From contig NW_027526720.1 in NCBI RefSeq assembly GCF_052857255.1, forward strand, positions 1 to 64,000: 64,000 bases of DNA, written 5' to 3'. Within the stretch, counting starts at the first letter, position 1. Each line of letters begins with the position of its first letter. Under the pieces are notes generated by a model. That model saw only the letters and a program-made list of their open reading frames with translations. It made no database searches and was not told where the DNA came from. This DNA is from Amblyomma americanum (Eukaryota > Arthropoda > Arachnida > Ixodida > Ixodidae). Below are positions 26,421 to 39,895 of this stretch, one piece after another. The position numbers and the translations under genes were made by a program.

Positions 26421-26816
26421 TTAAGGAAGAATACATGCTTTTCGCGCCGTTATAAGAGAAAAAGTTTTGACGCGTATCAGAGGAACACTTGTAAAACCGA
26501 TGTGTTGTGATTTAGCTCATTTCGGTCTAAAACAGCTTGTTTCGCTGTAATAAGCAAGAATACATGCTTTTCGCGCAGTTATAAGAGAAAAAGTTTTGAC
26601 GCGTATCAGAGGAACACTTGTAAAACCGATGTGTTGTGATTTAGCTCGTTTCGGTCTAAAACAGCTTGTTTCGCTGTATTAAGCAAGAATACATGCTTTT
26701 CGCGCAGTTATAAGAGAAAAAGTTTTGACGCGTATCAGAGGAACACTTGTAAAACCGATGTGTTCAGATTTAGCTCGTTTCGGTTTAAAACAGCTTGTTT
26801 CGCTGTATTAAGCAAG

Positions 26817-26946
26817 AATACATGCTTTTCGCGCAGTTATAAGAGAAAAAGTTTTGACGAGTATCACGTGGAACACTTGATATACCGATGTGTTGTGATT
26901 TAGCTCGTTTCGGTCTAAAACAGCTTGTTTCGTTGTATTAAGCAAG
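26817..26946. repeat. Chimeric monomer at the left edge of the 4-kb units
   Basis: The 5' part is m2 (CACGTGGAAC, CTTGATATACC), but the 3' end has CAGCTTGTTTCGTTG as in m11, not the CAACTTGATTCGCTG normal for m2. It is immediately followed by m12. The previous monomer carries the rare CGGTTTAAAAC (T at 26784-26786). Confidence 0.7.
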
Positions 26947-28754
26947 AATACATGCTTTACGCGCAGTTATAGAAGAAAAAGTTTTGACGCGTATCAGAGA
27001 GACACTTGTAAAACCGATGTGTTGTGATTTAGCTCGTTTCGGTCAAAAACAGCTTGTTTCGTTGTATTAAGCAAGAATACATGCTTTTCGCGCAGTTATA
27101 AGAGAAAAAGTTTTGACGTATCACGTGGATACTTGTAAAACCGAAGTGTTCAGATTTAGCTCGTTTCGGTCTAAAACAGCTTGTTTCGTTGTATTAAGCA
27201 CGAATACATGCTTTTCGCGCAGTTATAAGAGAAAACGTTTTGACGAGTATCACGTTGAAAACTTGTAATACCGATGTGTTGTGATTTAGCTCGTTTCGGT
27301 CTAAAACAGCTTGTTTCGCTGTATTAAGCAAGAATACATGCTTTTCGCGCAGTTATAAGAGAAAAAGTTTTGACGCGTATTAGAGAGACACTTGTAAAAC
27401 CGATGTGTTGTGATTTAGCTCGTTTCGGTCTAAAACAGCTTGTTTCGTTGTATTAAGCAAGAATACATGCTTTTCACGCAGTTATAAGAGAAAAAGTTTT
27501 GACGAGTATCACGTGGATACTTGTAAAACCGATGTGTTCAGATTTAGCTCGTTTCGGTCAAAAACAGCTTGTTTCGTTGTATTAAGCACGAATACATGCT
27601 TTTCGCGCAGTTAAAAGAGAAAAAGTTTTGACGAGTATCACGTGGAACACTTGTAATACCGATGTGTTGTGATTTAGCTCGTTTCGGTCTAAAACAGCTT
27701 GTTTCGCTGTATTAAGCAAGAATACATGCTTTTCGCGCAGTTATAAGAGAAAAAGTTTTGACGAGTATCACGTGGAACACTTGATATACCGATGTGTTGT
27801 GATTTAGCTCGTTTCGGTCTAAAACAACTTGATTCGCTGTATTAAGCAAGAATACATGCTTTTCGCGCAGTTATAAAAGAAAAAGTTTTGACGCGTATCA
27901 GAGGAACACTTGTAAAACCGATGTGTTGTGATTTAGCTCATTTCGGTCTAAAACAGCTTGTTTCGCTGTATTAAGCAAGAATACATGCTTTTCGCGCAGT
28001 TATAAAAGAAAAAGTTTTGACGAGTATCACGTGGATACTTGTAAAACCGATGTGTTCAGATTTCGCTCGTTTCGGTCTAAAACAGCTTGTTTCGTTGTAT
28101 TAAGCAAGAATACATGCTTTTCGCGCAGTTATAAGAGAAAAAGTTTTGACGCGTATTAGAGAGACACTTGTAAAACCGATGTGTTGTGATTTAGCTCGTT
28201 TCGGTCTAAAACAGCTTGTTTCGTTGTATTAAGCAAGAATACATGCTTTTCGCGCAGTTATAAGAGAAAAAGTTTTGACGAGTATCACGTGGATACTTGT
28301 AAAACCGATGTGTTCAGATTTAGCTCGTTTCGGTCTAAAACAGCTTGTTTCGTTGTATTAAGCACGAATACATGCTTTTCGCGCAGTTAAAAGAGAAAAA
28401 GTTTTGACGAGTATCACGTGGAACACTTGTAATACCGATGTGTTGTGATTTAGCTCGTTTCGGTCTAAAACAGATTGTTTCGCTGTATTAAGCAAGAATA
28501 CATGCTTTTCGCGCCGTTATAAGAGAAAAAGTTTTGACGCGTATCAGAGGAACACTTGTAAAACCGATGTGTTGTGATTTAGCTCATTTCGGTCTAAAAC
28601 AGCTTGTTTCGCTGTATTAAGCAAGAATACATGCTTTTCGCGCAGTTATAAGAGAAAAAGTTTTGACGCGTATCAGAGGAACACTTGTAAAACCGATGTG
28701 TTGTGATTTAGCTCGTTTCGGTCTAAAACAGCTTGTTTCGCTGTATTAAGCAAG

Positions 28755-28883
28755 AATACATGCTATTCGCGCATTTATACGAGAAAAAGTTTTGACGCGT
28801 ATCAGAGGAACACTTGTAAAACCGATGTGTTGTGATTTAGCTCGTTTCGGTCTAAAACAGCTTGTTTCGCTGTATTAAGCAAG
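28755..28883. repeat. First monomer of the distal m10 type (CTATT...TATACGAG)
   Basis: This carries TGCTATTCGCGCATTTATAC, combining two changes, CTATT and ACGAG. All 12 later copies (32749, 35842, 38298, 42135, 48201, 51300, 56721, 58271, 59563, 60854, 62146, 63437) keep both. None occurs to the left, where the equivalent monomer has CTTTT and AAGAG. It is the best single marker for mapping the middle and right HORs. Confidence 0.85.
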
Positions 28884-30780
28884 AATACATGCTTTTCGCG
28901 CAGTTATAAGAGAAAAAGTTTTGACGCGTATCAGAGGAACACTTGTAAAACCGGTGTGTTCAGATTTAGCTCGTTTCGGTCTAAAACAGCTTGTTTCGCT
29001 GCATTAAGCAAGAATACATGCTTTTCGCGCAGTTATAAGAGAAAAAGTTTTGACGAGTATCACGTGGAACACTTGTAATACCGATGTGTTGTGATTTAGC
29101 TCGTTTCGGTCTAAAACAACTTGATTCGCTGTATTAAGCAAGAATACATGCTTTTCGCGCAGTTATAAAAGAAAAAGTTTTGACGCGTATCAGAGGAACA
29201 CTTGTAAAACCGATGTGTTGTGATTTAGCTCATTTCGGTCTAAAACAGCTTGTTTCGCTGTATTAAGCAAGAATACATGCTTTTCGCGCAGTTATAAGAG
29301 AAAAAGTTTTGACGAGTATCACGTGGATACTTGTAAAACCGATGTGTTCAGATTTAGCTCGTTTCGGTCTAAAACAGCTTGTTTCGTTGTATTAAGCAAG
29401 AATACATGCTTTTCGCGCAGTTATAAGAGAAAAAGTTTTGACGAGTATCACGTGGAACACTTGTAATACCGATGTGTTGTGATTTAGCTCGTTTCGGTCT
29501 AAAACAGCTTGTTTCGCTGTATTAAGGAAGAATACATGCTTTTCGCGCCGTTATAAGAGAAAAAGTTTTGACGCGTATCAGAGGAACACTTGTAAAACCG
29601 ATGTGTTGTGATTTAGCTCATTTCGGTCTAAAACAGCTTGTTTCGCTGTAATAAGCAAGAATACATGCTTTTCGCGCAGTTATAAGAGAAAAAGTTTTGA
29701 CGCGTATCAGAGGAACACTTGTAAAACCGATGTGTTGTGATTTAGCTCGTTTCGGTCTAAAACAGCTTGTTTCGCTGTATTAAGCAAGAATACATGCTTT
29801 TCGCGCAGTTATAAGAGAAAAAGTTTTGACGCGTATCAGAGGAACACTTGTAAAACCGATGTGTTCAGATTTAGCTCGTTTCGGTCTAAAACAGCTTGTT
29901 TCGTTGTATTAAGCACGAATACATGCTTTACGCGCAGTATAGAAGAAAAAGTTTTGACGCGTATCAGAGACACTTGTAAAACCGATGTGTTGTGATTTAG
30001 CTCGTTTCGGTCTAAAACAGCTTGTTTCGTTGTATTAAGCACGAATACATGCTTTACGCGCAGTATAGAAGAAAAAGTTTTGACGCGTATCAGAGACACT
30101 TGTAAAACCGATGTGTTGTGATTTAGCTCGTTTCGGTCTAAAACAGCTTGTTTCGTTGTATTAAGCAAGAATACATGCTTTACGCGCAGTTATAGAAGAA
30201 AAAGTTTTGACGCGTATCAGAGAGACACTTGTAAAACCGATGTGTTGTGATTTAGCTCGTTTCGGTCAAAAACAGCTTGTTTCGTTGTATTAAGCAAGAA
30301 TACATGCTTTTCGCGCAGTTATAAGAGAAAAAGTTTTGACGTATCACGTGGATACTTGTAAAACCGAAGTGTTCAGATTTAGCTCGTTTCGGTCTAAAAC
30401 AGCTTGTTTCGTTGTATTAAGCACGAATACATGCTTTTCGCGCAGTTATAAGAGAAAAAGTTTTGACGCGTATTAGAGAGACACTTGTAAAACCGATGTG
30501 TTGTGATTTAGCTCGTTTCGGTCTAAAACAGCTTGTTTCGTTGTATTAAGCAAGAATACATGCTTTTCACGCAGTTATAAGAGAAAAAGTTTTGACGAGT
30601 ATCACGTGGATACTTGTAAAACCGATGTGTTCAGATTTAGCTCGTTTCGGTCAAAAACAGCTTGTTTCGTTGTATTAAGCACGAATACATGCTTTTCGCG
30701 CAGTTAAAAGAGAAAAAGTTTTGACGAGTATCACGTGGAACACTTGTAATACCGATGTGTTGTGATTTAGCTCGTTTCGG

Positions 30781-33700
30781 TTTAAAACAGCTTGTTTCGC
30801 TGTATTAAGCAAGAATACATGCTTTTCGCGCAGTTATAAGAGAAAAAGTTTTGACGCGTATCAGAGACACTTGTAAAACCGATGTGTTGTGATTTAGCTC
30901 GTTTCGGTCTAAAACAGCTTGTTTCGTTGTATTAAGCAAGAATACATGCTTTACGCGCAGTTATAGAAGAAAAAGTTTTGACGCGTATCAGAGAGACACT
31001 TGTAAAACCGATGTGTTGTGATTTAGCTCGTTTCGGTCAAAAACAGCTTGTTTCGTTGTATTAAGCAAGAATACATGCTTTTCGCGCAGTTATAAGAGAA
31101 AAAGTTTTGACGTATCACGTGGATACTTGTAAAACCGAAGTGTTCAGATTTAGCTCGTTTCGGTCTAAAACAGCTTGTTTCGTTGTATTAAGCACGAATA
31201 CATGCTTTTCGCGCAGTTATAAGAGAAAACGTTTTGACGAGTATCACGTTGAAAACTTGTAATACCGATGTGTTGTGATTTAGCTCGTTTCGGTCTAAAA
31301 CAGCTTGTTTCGCTGTATTAAGCAAGAATACATGCTTTTCGCGCAGTTATAAGAGAAAAAGTTTTGACGCGTATTAGAGAGACACTTGTAAAACCGATGT
31401 GTTGTGATTTAGCTCGTTTCGGTCTAAAACAGCTTGTTTCTTTGTATTAAGCAAGAATACATGCTTTTCACGCAGTTATAAGAGAAAAAGTTTTGACGAG
31501 TATCACGTGGATACTTGTAAAACCGATGTGTTCAGATTTAGCTCGTTTCGGTCAAAAACAGCTTGTTTCGTTGTATTAAGCACGAATACATGCTTTTCGC
31601 GCAGTTAAAAGAGAAAAAGTTTTGACGAGTATCACGTGGAACACTTGTAATACCGATGTGTTGTGATTTAGCTCGTTTCGGTCTAAAACAGCTTGTTTCG
31701 CTGTATTAAGCAAGAATACATGCTTTTCGCGCAGTTATAAGAGAAAAAGTTTTGACGAGTATCACGTGGAACACTTGATATACCGATGTGTTGTGATTTA
31801 GCTCGTTTCGGTCTAAAACAACTTGATTCGCTGTATTAAGCAAGAATACATGCTTTTCGCGCAGTTATAAAAGAAAAAGTTTTGACGCGTATCAGAGGAA
31901 CACTTGTAAAACCGATGTGTTGTGATTTAGCTCATTTCGGTCTAAAACAGCTTGTTTCGCTGTATTAAGCAAGAATACATGCTTTTCGCGCAGTTATAAA
32001 AGAAAAAGTTTTGACGAGTATCACGTGGATACTTGTAAAACCGATGTGTTCAGATTTCGCTCGTTTCGGTCTAAAACAGCTTGTTTCGTTGTATTAAGCA
32101 AGAATACATGCTTTTCGCGCAGTTATAAGAGAAAAAGTTTTGACGCGTATTAGAGAGACACTTGTAAAACCGATGTGTTGTGATTTAGCTCGTTTCGGTC
32201 TAAAACAGCTTGTTTCGTTGTATTAAGCAAGAATACATGCTTTTCGCGCAGTTATAAGAGAAAAAGTTTTGACGAGTATCACGTGGATACTTGTAAAACC
32301 GATGTGTTCAGATTTAGCTCGTTTCGGTCTAAAACAGCTTGTTTCGTTGTATTAAGCACGAATACATGCTTTTCGCGCAGTTAAAAGAGAAAAAGTTTTG
32401 ACGAGTATCACGTGGAACACTTGTAATACCGATGTGTTGTGATTTAGCTCGTTTCGGTCTAAAACAGATTGTTTCGCTGTATTAAGCAAGAATACATGCT
32501 TTTCGCGCCGTTATAAGAGAAAAAGTTTTGACGCGTATCAGAGGAACACTTGTAAAACCGATGTGTTGTGATTTAGCTCATTTCGGTCTAAAACAGCTTG
32601 TTTCGCTGTATTAAGCAAGAATACATGCTTTTCGCGCAGTTATAAGAGAAAAAGTTTTGACGCGTATCAGAGGAACACTTGTAAAACCGATGTGTTGTGA
32701 TTTAGCTCGTTTCGGTCTAAAACAGCTTGTTTCGCTGTATTAAGCAAGAATACATGCTATTCGCGCATTTATACGAGAAAAAGTTTTGACGCGTATCAGA
32801 GGAACACTTGTAAAACCGATGTGTTGTGATTTAGCTCGTTTCGGTCTAAAACAGCTTGTTTCGCTGTATTAAGCAAGAATACATGCTTTTCGCGCAGTTA
32901 TAAGAGAAAAAGTTTTGACGCGTATCAGAGGAACACTTGTAAAACCGGTGTGTTCAGATTTAGCTCGTTTCGGTCTAAAACAGCTTGTTTCGCTGCATTA
33001 AGCAAGAATACATGCTTTTCGCGCAGTTATAAGAGAAAAAGTTTTGACGAGTATCACGTGGAACACTTGTAATACCGATGTGTTGTGATTTAGCTCGTTT
33101 CGGTCTAAAACAACTTGATTCGCTGTATTAAGCAAGAATACATGCTTTTCGCGCAGTTATAAAAGAAAAAGTTTTGACGCGTATCAGAGGAACACTTGTA
33201 AAACCGATGTGTTGTGATTTAGCTCATTTCGGTCTAAAACAGCTTGTTTCGCTGTATTAAGCAAGAATACATGCTTTTCGCGCAGTTATAAGAGAAAAAG
33301 TTTTGACGAGTATCACGTGGATACTTGTAAAACCGATGTGTTCAGATTTAGCTCGTTTCGGTCTAAAACAGCTTGTTTCGTTGTATTAAGCAAGAATACA
33401 TGCTTTTCGCGCAGTTATAAGAGAAAAAGTTTTGACGAGTATCACGTGGAACACTTGTAATACCGATGTGTTGTGATTTAGCTCGTTTCGGTCTAAAACA
33501 GCTTGTTTCGCTGTATTAAGGAAGAATACATGCTTTTCGCGCCGTTATAAGAGAAAAAGTTTTGACGCGTATCAGAGGAACACTTGTAAAACCGATGTGT
33601 TGTGATTTAGCTCATTTCGGTCTAAAACAGCTTGTTTCGCTGTAATAAGCAAGAATACATGCTTTTCGCGCAGTTATAAGAGAAAAAGTTTTGACGCGTA

Positions 33701-34774
33701 TCAGAGGAACACTTGTAAAACCGATGTGTTGTGATTTAGCTCGTTTCGGTCTAAAACAGCTTGTTTCGCTGTATTAAGCAAGAATACATGCTTTTCGCGC
33801 AGTTATAAGAGAAAAAGTTTTGACGCGTATCAGAGGAACACTTGTAAAACCGATGTGTTCAGATTTAGCTCGTTTCGGTCTAAAACAGCTTGTTTCGTTG
33901 TATTAAGCACGAATACATGCTTTACGCGCAGTATAGAAGAAAAAGTTTTGACGCGTATCAGAGACACTTGTAAAACCGATGTGTTGTGATTTAGCTCGTT
34001 TCGGTCTAAAACAGCTTGTTTCGTTGTATTAAGCACGAATACATGCTTTACGCGCAGTATAGAAGAAAAAGTTTTGACGCGTATCAGAGACACTTGTAAA
34101 ACCGATGTGTTGTGATTTAGCTCGTTTCGGTCTAAAACAGCTTGTTTCGTTGTATTAAGCAAGAATACATGCTTTACGCGCAGTTATAGAAGAAAAAGTT
34201 TTGACGCGTATCAGAGAGACACTTGTAAAACCGATGTGTTGTGATTTAGCTCGTTTCGGTCAAAAACAGCTTGTTTCGTTGTATTAAGCAAGAATACATG
34301 CTTTTCGCGCAGTTATAAGAGAAAAAGTTTTGACGTATCACGTGGATACTTGTAAAACCGAAGTGTTCAGATTTAGCTCGTTTCGGTCTAAAACAGCTTG
34401 TTTCGTTGTATTAAGCACGAATACATGCTTTTCGCGCAGTTATAAGAGAAAAAGTTTTGACGCGTATTAGAGAGACACTTGTAAAACCGATGTGTTGTGA
34501 TTTAGCTCGTTTCGGTCTAAAACAGCTTGTTTCGTTGTATTAAGCAAGAATACATGCTTTTCACGCAGTTATAAGAGAAAAAGTTTTGACGAGTATCACG
34601 TGGATACTTGTAAAACCGATGTGTTCAGATTTAGCTCGTTTCGGTCAAAAACAGCTTGTTTCGTTGTATTAAGCACGAATACATGCTTTTCGCGCAGTTA
34701 AAAGAGAAAAAGTTTTGACGAGTATCACGTGGAACACTTGTAATACCGATGTGTTGTGATTTAGCTCGTTTCGG
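30781..34774. repeat. Second ~4-kb HOR unit (31 monomers, 3,994 bp)
   Basis: This unit is almost identical to the first. Shared diagnostic changes include CGTTGAAAACTTG (27254 and 31248), CAGATTG (28471 and 32465), ACCGGTGTG (28951 and 32945) and CTGTAATAAGC (29648 and 33642). The private TTTCTTTGT at 31441 is the one mismatch noticed. Confidence 0.8.
30814..30940. repeat. Chimeric junction monomer between the two 4-kb units (127 bp)
   Basis: It begins as a CAGTTATAAGAG monomer and ends as m11 (CGTATCAGAGACAC, CGTTG), without the CTTTACGCG/TATAGAAG start that m11 has elsewhere. Homology of unit 1 to unit 2 breaks here (about 30857, matching 34851). This is consistent with the crossover that made the tandem pair. 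Confidence 0.72.
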
Positions 34775-34776
34775 TT

Positions 34777-36921
34777 TAAAACAGCTTGTTTCGCTGTATT
34801 AAGCAAGAATACATGCTTTTCGCGCAGTTATAAGAGAAAAAGTTTTGACGAGTATCACGTGGAACACTTGATATACCGATGTGTTGTGATTTAGCTCGTT
34901 TCGGTCTAAAACAACTTGATTCGCTGTATTAAGCAAGAATACATGCTTTTCGCGCAGTTATAAAAGAAAAAGTTTTGACGCGTATCAGAGGAACACTTGT
35001 AAAACCGATGTGTTGTGATTTAGCTCATTTCGGTCTAAAACAGCTTGTTTCGCTGTATTAAGCAAGAATACATGCTTTTCGCGCAGTTATAAAAGAAAAA
35101 GTTTTGACGAGTATCACGTGGATACTTGTAAAACCGATGTGTTCAGATTTCGCTCGTTTCGGTCTAAAACAGCTTGTTTCGTTGTATTAAGCAAGAATAC
35201 ATGCTTTTCGCGCAGTTATAAGAGAAAAAGTTTTGACGCGTATTAGAGAGACACTTGTAAAACCGATGTGTTGTGATTTAGCTCGTTTCGGTCTAAAACA
35301 GCTTGTTTCGTTGTATTAAGCAAGAATACATGCTTTTCGCGCAGTTATAAGAGAAAAAGTTTTGACGAGTATCACGTGGATACTTGTAAAACCGATGTGT
35401 TCAGATTTAGCTCGTTTCGGTCTAAAACAGCTTGTTTCGTTGTATTAAGCACGAATACATGCTTTTCGCGCAGTTAAAAGAGAAAAAGTTTTGACGAGTA
35501 TCACGTGGAACACTTGTAATACCGATGTGTTGTGATTTAGCTCGTTTCGGTCTAAAACAGATTGTTTCGCTGTATTAAGCAAGAATACATGCTTTTCGCG
35601 CCGTTATAAGAGAAAAAGTTTTGACGCGTATCAGAGGAACACTTGTAAAACCGATGTGTTGTGATTTAGCTCATTTCGGTCTAAAACAGCTTGTTTCGCT
35701 GTATTAAGCAAGAATACATGCTTTTCGCGCAGTTATAAGAGAAAAAGTTTTGACGCGTATCAGAGGAACACTTGTAAAACCGATGTGTTGTGATTTAGCT
35801 CGTTTCGGTCTAAAACAGCTTGTTTCGCTGTATTAAGCAAGAATACATGCTATTCGCGCATTTATACGAGAAAAAGTTTTGACGCGTATCAGAGGAACAC
35901 TTGTAAAACCGATGTGTTGTGATTTAGCTCGTTTCGGTCTAAAACAGCTTGTTTCGCTGTATTAAGCAAGAATACATGCTTTTCGCGCAGTTATAAGAGA
36001 AAAAGTTTTGACGCGTATCAGAGGAACACTTGTAAAACCGGTGTGTTCAGATTTAGCTCGTTTCGGTCTAAAACAGCTTGTTTCGCTGCATTAAGCAAGA
36101 ATACATGCTTTTCGCGCAGTTATAAGAGAAAAAGTTTTGACGAGTATCACGTGGAACACTTGTAATACCGATGTGTTGTGATTTAGCTCGTTTCGGTCTA
36201 AAACAACTTGATTCGCTGTATTAAGCAAGAATACATGCTTTTCGCGCAGTTATAAAAGAAAAAGTTTTGACGCGTATCAGAGGAACACTTGTAAAACCGA
36301 TGTGTTGTGATTTAGCTCATTTCGGTCTAAAACAGCTTGTTTCGCTGTATTAAGCAAGAATACATGCTTTTCGCGCAGTTATAAGAGAAAAAGTTTTGAC
36401 GAGTATCACGTGGATACTTGTAAAACCGATGTGTTCAGATTTAGCTCGTTTCGGTCTAAAACAGCTTGTTTCGTTGTATTAAGCACGAATACATGCTTTT
36501 CGCGCAGTTAAAAGAGAAAAAGTTTTGACGAGTATCACGTGGAACACTTGTAATACCGATGTGTTGTGATTTAGCTCGTTTCGGTCTAAAACAGCTTGTT
36601 TCGCTGTATTAAGGAAGAATACATGCTTTTCGCGCCGTTATAAGAGAAAAAGTTTTGACGCGTATCAGAGGAACACTTGTAAAACCGATGTGTTGTGATT
36701 TAGCTCATTTCGGTCTAAAACAGCTTGTTTCGCTGTAATAAGCAAGAATACATGCTTTTCGCGCAGTTATAAGAGAAAAAGTTTTGACGCGTATCAGAGG
36801 AACACTTGTAAAACCGATGTGTTGTGATTTAGCTCGTTTCGGTCTAAAACAGCTTGTTTCGCTGTATTAAGCAAGAATACATGCTTTTCGCGCAGTTATA
36901 AGAGAAAAAGTTTTGACGCGT
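34777..36921. repeat. Third, shortened copy of the 4-kb unit (offset 3,093 bp)
   Basis: It matches 31684-33828 at an offset of 3,093 bp, skipping the first part of the 4-kb unit. Differences include TTAAGCACG plus CAGTTAAAAG at about 36485, where unit 2 has TTAAGCAAG plus CAGTTATAAG. Near 36920 it switches to CGTATTAGAG. Confidence 0.7.
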
Positions 36922-39040
36922 ATTAGAGAGACACTTGTAAAACCGATGTGTTGTGATTTAGCTCGTTTCGGTCTAAAACAGCTTGTTTCGTTGTATTAAG
37001 CAAGAATACATGCTTTTCACGCAGTTATAAGAGAAAAAGTTTTGACGAGTATCACGTGGATACTTGTAAAACCGATGTGTTCAGATTTAGCTCGTTTCGG
37101 TCAAAAACAGCTTGTTTCGTTGTATTAAGCACGAATACATGCTTTTCGCGCAGTTAAAAGAGAAAAAGTTTTGACGAGTATCACGTGGAACACTTGTAAT
37201 ACCGATGTGTTGTGATTTAGCTCGTTTCGGTCTAAAACAGCTTGTTTCGCTGTATTAAGCAAGAATACATGCTTTTCGCGCAGTTATAAGAGAAAAAGTT
37301 TTGACGAGTATCACGTGGAACACTTGATATACCGATGTGTTGTGATTTAGCTCGTTTCGGTCTAAAACAACTTGATTCGCTGTATTAAGCAAGAATACAT
37401 GCTTTTCGCGCAGTTATAAAAGAAAAAGTTTTGACGCGTATCAGAGGAACACTTGTAAAACCGATGTGTTGTGATTTAGCTCATTTCGGTCTAAAACAGC
37501 TTGTTTCGCTGTATTAAGCAAGAATACATGCTTTTCGCGCAGTTATAAAAGAAAAAGTTTTGACGAGTATCACGTGGATACTTGTAAAACCGATGTGTTC
37601 AGATTTCGCTCGTTTCGGTCTAAAACAGCTTGTTTCGTTGTATTAAGCAAGAATACATGCTTTTCGCGCAGTTATAAGAGAAAAAGTTTTGACGCGTATT
37701 AGAGAGACACTTGTAAAACCGATGTGTTGTGATTTAGCTCGTTTCGGTCTAAAACAGCTTGTTTCGTTGTATTAAGCAAGAATACATGCTTTTCGCGCAG
37801 TTATAAGAGAAAAAGTTTTGACGAGTATCACGTGGATACTTGTAAAACCGATGTGTTCAGATTTAGCTCGTTTCGGTCTAAAACAGCTTGTTTCGTTGTA
37901 TTAAGCACGAATACATGCTTTTCGCGCAGTTAAAAGAGAAAAAGTTTTGACGAGTATCACGTGGAACACTTGTAATACCGATGTGTTGTGATTTAGCTCG
38001 TTTCGGTCTAAAACAGATTGTTTCGCTGTATTAAGCAAGAATACATGCTTTTCGCGCCGTTATAAGAGAAAAAGTTTTGACGCGTATCAGAGGAACACTT
38101 GTAAAACCGATGTGTTGTGATTTAGCTCATTTCGGTCTAAAACAGCTTGTTTCGCTGTATTAAGCAAGAATACATGCTTTTCTCGCAGTTATAAGAGAAA
38201 AAGTTTTGACGCGTATCAGAGGAACACTTGTAAAACCGATGTGTTGTGATTTAGCTCGTTTCGGTCTAAAACAGCTTGTTTCGCTGTATTAAGCAAGAAT
38301 ACATGCTATTCGCGCATTTATACGAGAAAAAGTTTTGACGCGTATCAGAGGAACACTTGTAAAACCGATGTGTTGTGATTTAGCTCGTTTCGGTCTAAAA
38401 CAGCTTGTTTCGCTGTATTAAGCAAGAATACATGCTTTTCGCGCAGTTATAAGAGAAAAAGTTTTGACGCGTATCAGAGGAACACTTGTAAAACCGGTGT
38501 GTTCAGATTTAGCTCGTTTCGGTCTAAAACAGCTTGTTTCGCTGCATTAAGCAAGAATACATGCTTTTCGCGCAGTTATAAGAGAAAAAGTTTTGACGAG
38601 TATCACGTGGAACACTTGTAATACCGATGTGTTGTGATTTAGCTCGTTTCGGTCTAAAACAACTTGATTCGCTGTATTAAGCAAGAATACATGCTTTTCG
38701 CGCAGTTATAAAAGAAAAAGTTTTGACGCGTATCAGAGGAACACTTGTAAAACCGATGTGTTGTGATTTAGCTCATTTCGGTCTAAAACAGCTTGTTTCG
38801 CTGTATTAAGCAAGAATACATGCTTTTCGCGCAGTTATAAGAGAAAAAGTTTTGACGAGTATCACGTGGATACTTGTAAAACCGATGTGTTCAGATTTAG
38901 CTCGTTTCGGTCTAAAACAGCTTGTTTCGTTGTATTAAGCAAGAATACATGCTTTTCGCGCAGTTATAAGAGAAAAAGTTTTGACGAGTATCACGTGGAA
39001 CACTTGTAATACCGATGTGTTGTGATTTAGCTCGTTTCGG
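36897..39040. repeat. Fourth, shortened copy (offset 2,456 bp from the third)
   Basis: It aligns with 34441-36584, including CTTTTCACGCAG (34561 and 37017) and the CATTTATACGAG monomer. One private change is TTTTCTCGCAG near 38182. At about 39040 it switches to a monomer ending CAACTTGATTCGCTG and then to a new local duplicate. Confidence 0.68.
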
Positions 39041-39063
39041 TCTAAAACAACTTGATTCGCTGT

Positions 39064-39895
39064 ATTAAGCAAGAATACATGCTTTTCGCGCAGTTATAAG
39101 AGAAAAAGTTTTGACGCGTATCAGAGGAACACTTGTAAAACCGATGTGTTCAGATTTAGCTCGTTTCGGTCTAAAACAGCTTGTTTCGTTGTATTAAGCA
39201 CGAATACATGCTTTACGCGCAGTATAGAAGAAAAAGTTTTGACGCGTATCAGAGACACTTGTAAAACCGATGTGTTGTGATTTAGCTCGTTTCGGTCTAA
39301 AACAGCTTGTTTCGTTGTATTAAGCACGAATACATGCTTTACGCGCAGTATAGAAGAAAAAGTTTTGACGCGTATCAGAGACACTTGTAAAACCGATGTG
39401 TTGTGATTTAGCTCGTTTCGGTCTAAAACAGCTTGTTTCGTTGTATTAAGCAAGAATACATGCTTTACGCGCAGTTATAGAAGAAAAAGTTTTGACGCGT
39501 ATCAGAGAGACACTTGTAAAACCGATGTGTTGTGATTTAGCTCGTTTCGGTCAAAAACAGCTTGTTTCGTTGTATTAAGCAAGAATACATGCTTTTCGCG
39601 CAGTTATAAGAGAAAAAGTTTTGACGTATCACGTGGATACTTGTAAAACCGAAGTGTTCAGATTTAGCTCGTTTCGGTCTAAAACAGCTTGTTTCGTTGT
39701 ATTAAGCACGAATACATGCTTTTCGCGCAGTTATAAGAGAAAAAGTTTTGACGCGTATTAGAGAGACACTTGTAAAACCGATGTGTTGTGATTTAGCTCG
39801 TTTCGGTCTAAAACAGCTTGTTTCGTTGTATTAAGCAAGAATACATGCTTTTCGCGCAGTTATAAGAGAAAAAGTTTTGACGCGTATCAGAGGAA
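39064..39895. repeat. Segment duplicated at 40735-41550 (offset 1,671 bp, 13 monomers)
   Basis: It shares two tandem GTATAGAAG monomers, m12 (GGTCAAAAACAG) and m16. The differences seen are CTGTATT/CTGCATT at the start and CGCGTATT/CGCCTATT near 39752/41423. The match ends at the truncated monomer of the other copy. Confidence 0.7.

Larger units (their letters stand above)
1..26816. repeat. Left domain: heterogeneous HOR region
   Basis: This part has many monomer types and irregular long periods. Types found mainly here are m14 (GAAAAAAATTTGACG, starting at 801, 6863, 8410, 15503, 19885 and 21047, plus a variant at 14340) and m15 (GACGCCTATT). Segments recur at offsets of about 1,030, 1,547, 1,805, 5,545, 6,062 and 7,477-7,606 bp, each broken by monomer gains or losses. 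The distal m10 variant with CATTTATACGAG, diagnostic of the right part, is absent here; the equivalent monomers read CATTTATAAGAG. Confidence 0.75.
26784..30780. repeat. First ~4-kb HOR unit (31 monomers)
   Basis: The rare CGGTTTAAAAC variant occurs only at 26784, 30781 and 34775 by my reading, which fixes unit edges. Inside, the unit matches the next one at an offset of 3,994 bp. I saw one substitution, at 27447/31441, when reading roughly the first 1.4 kb of the pair in full, and the markers I checked in the rest agree. It holds two identical GTATAGAAG monomers in tandem (about 29915-30170). Confidence 0.8.

Noticed and set aside
29836..30168. Minus-strand open frames of about 110 codons, repeated at 33830, 39121 and 40792
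   Set aside because: All come from the same pair of GTATAGAAG monomers, where a lost T restores frame. They recur only because the DNA segment was duplicated. No recognisable protein family.
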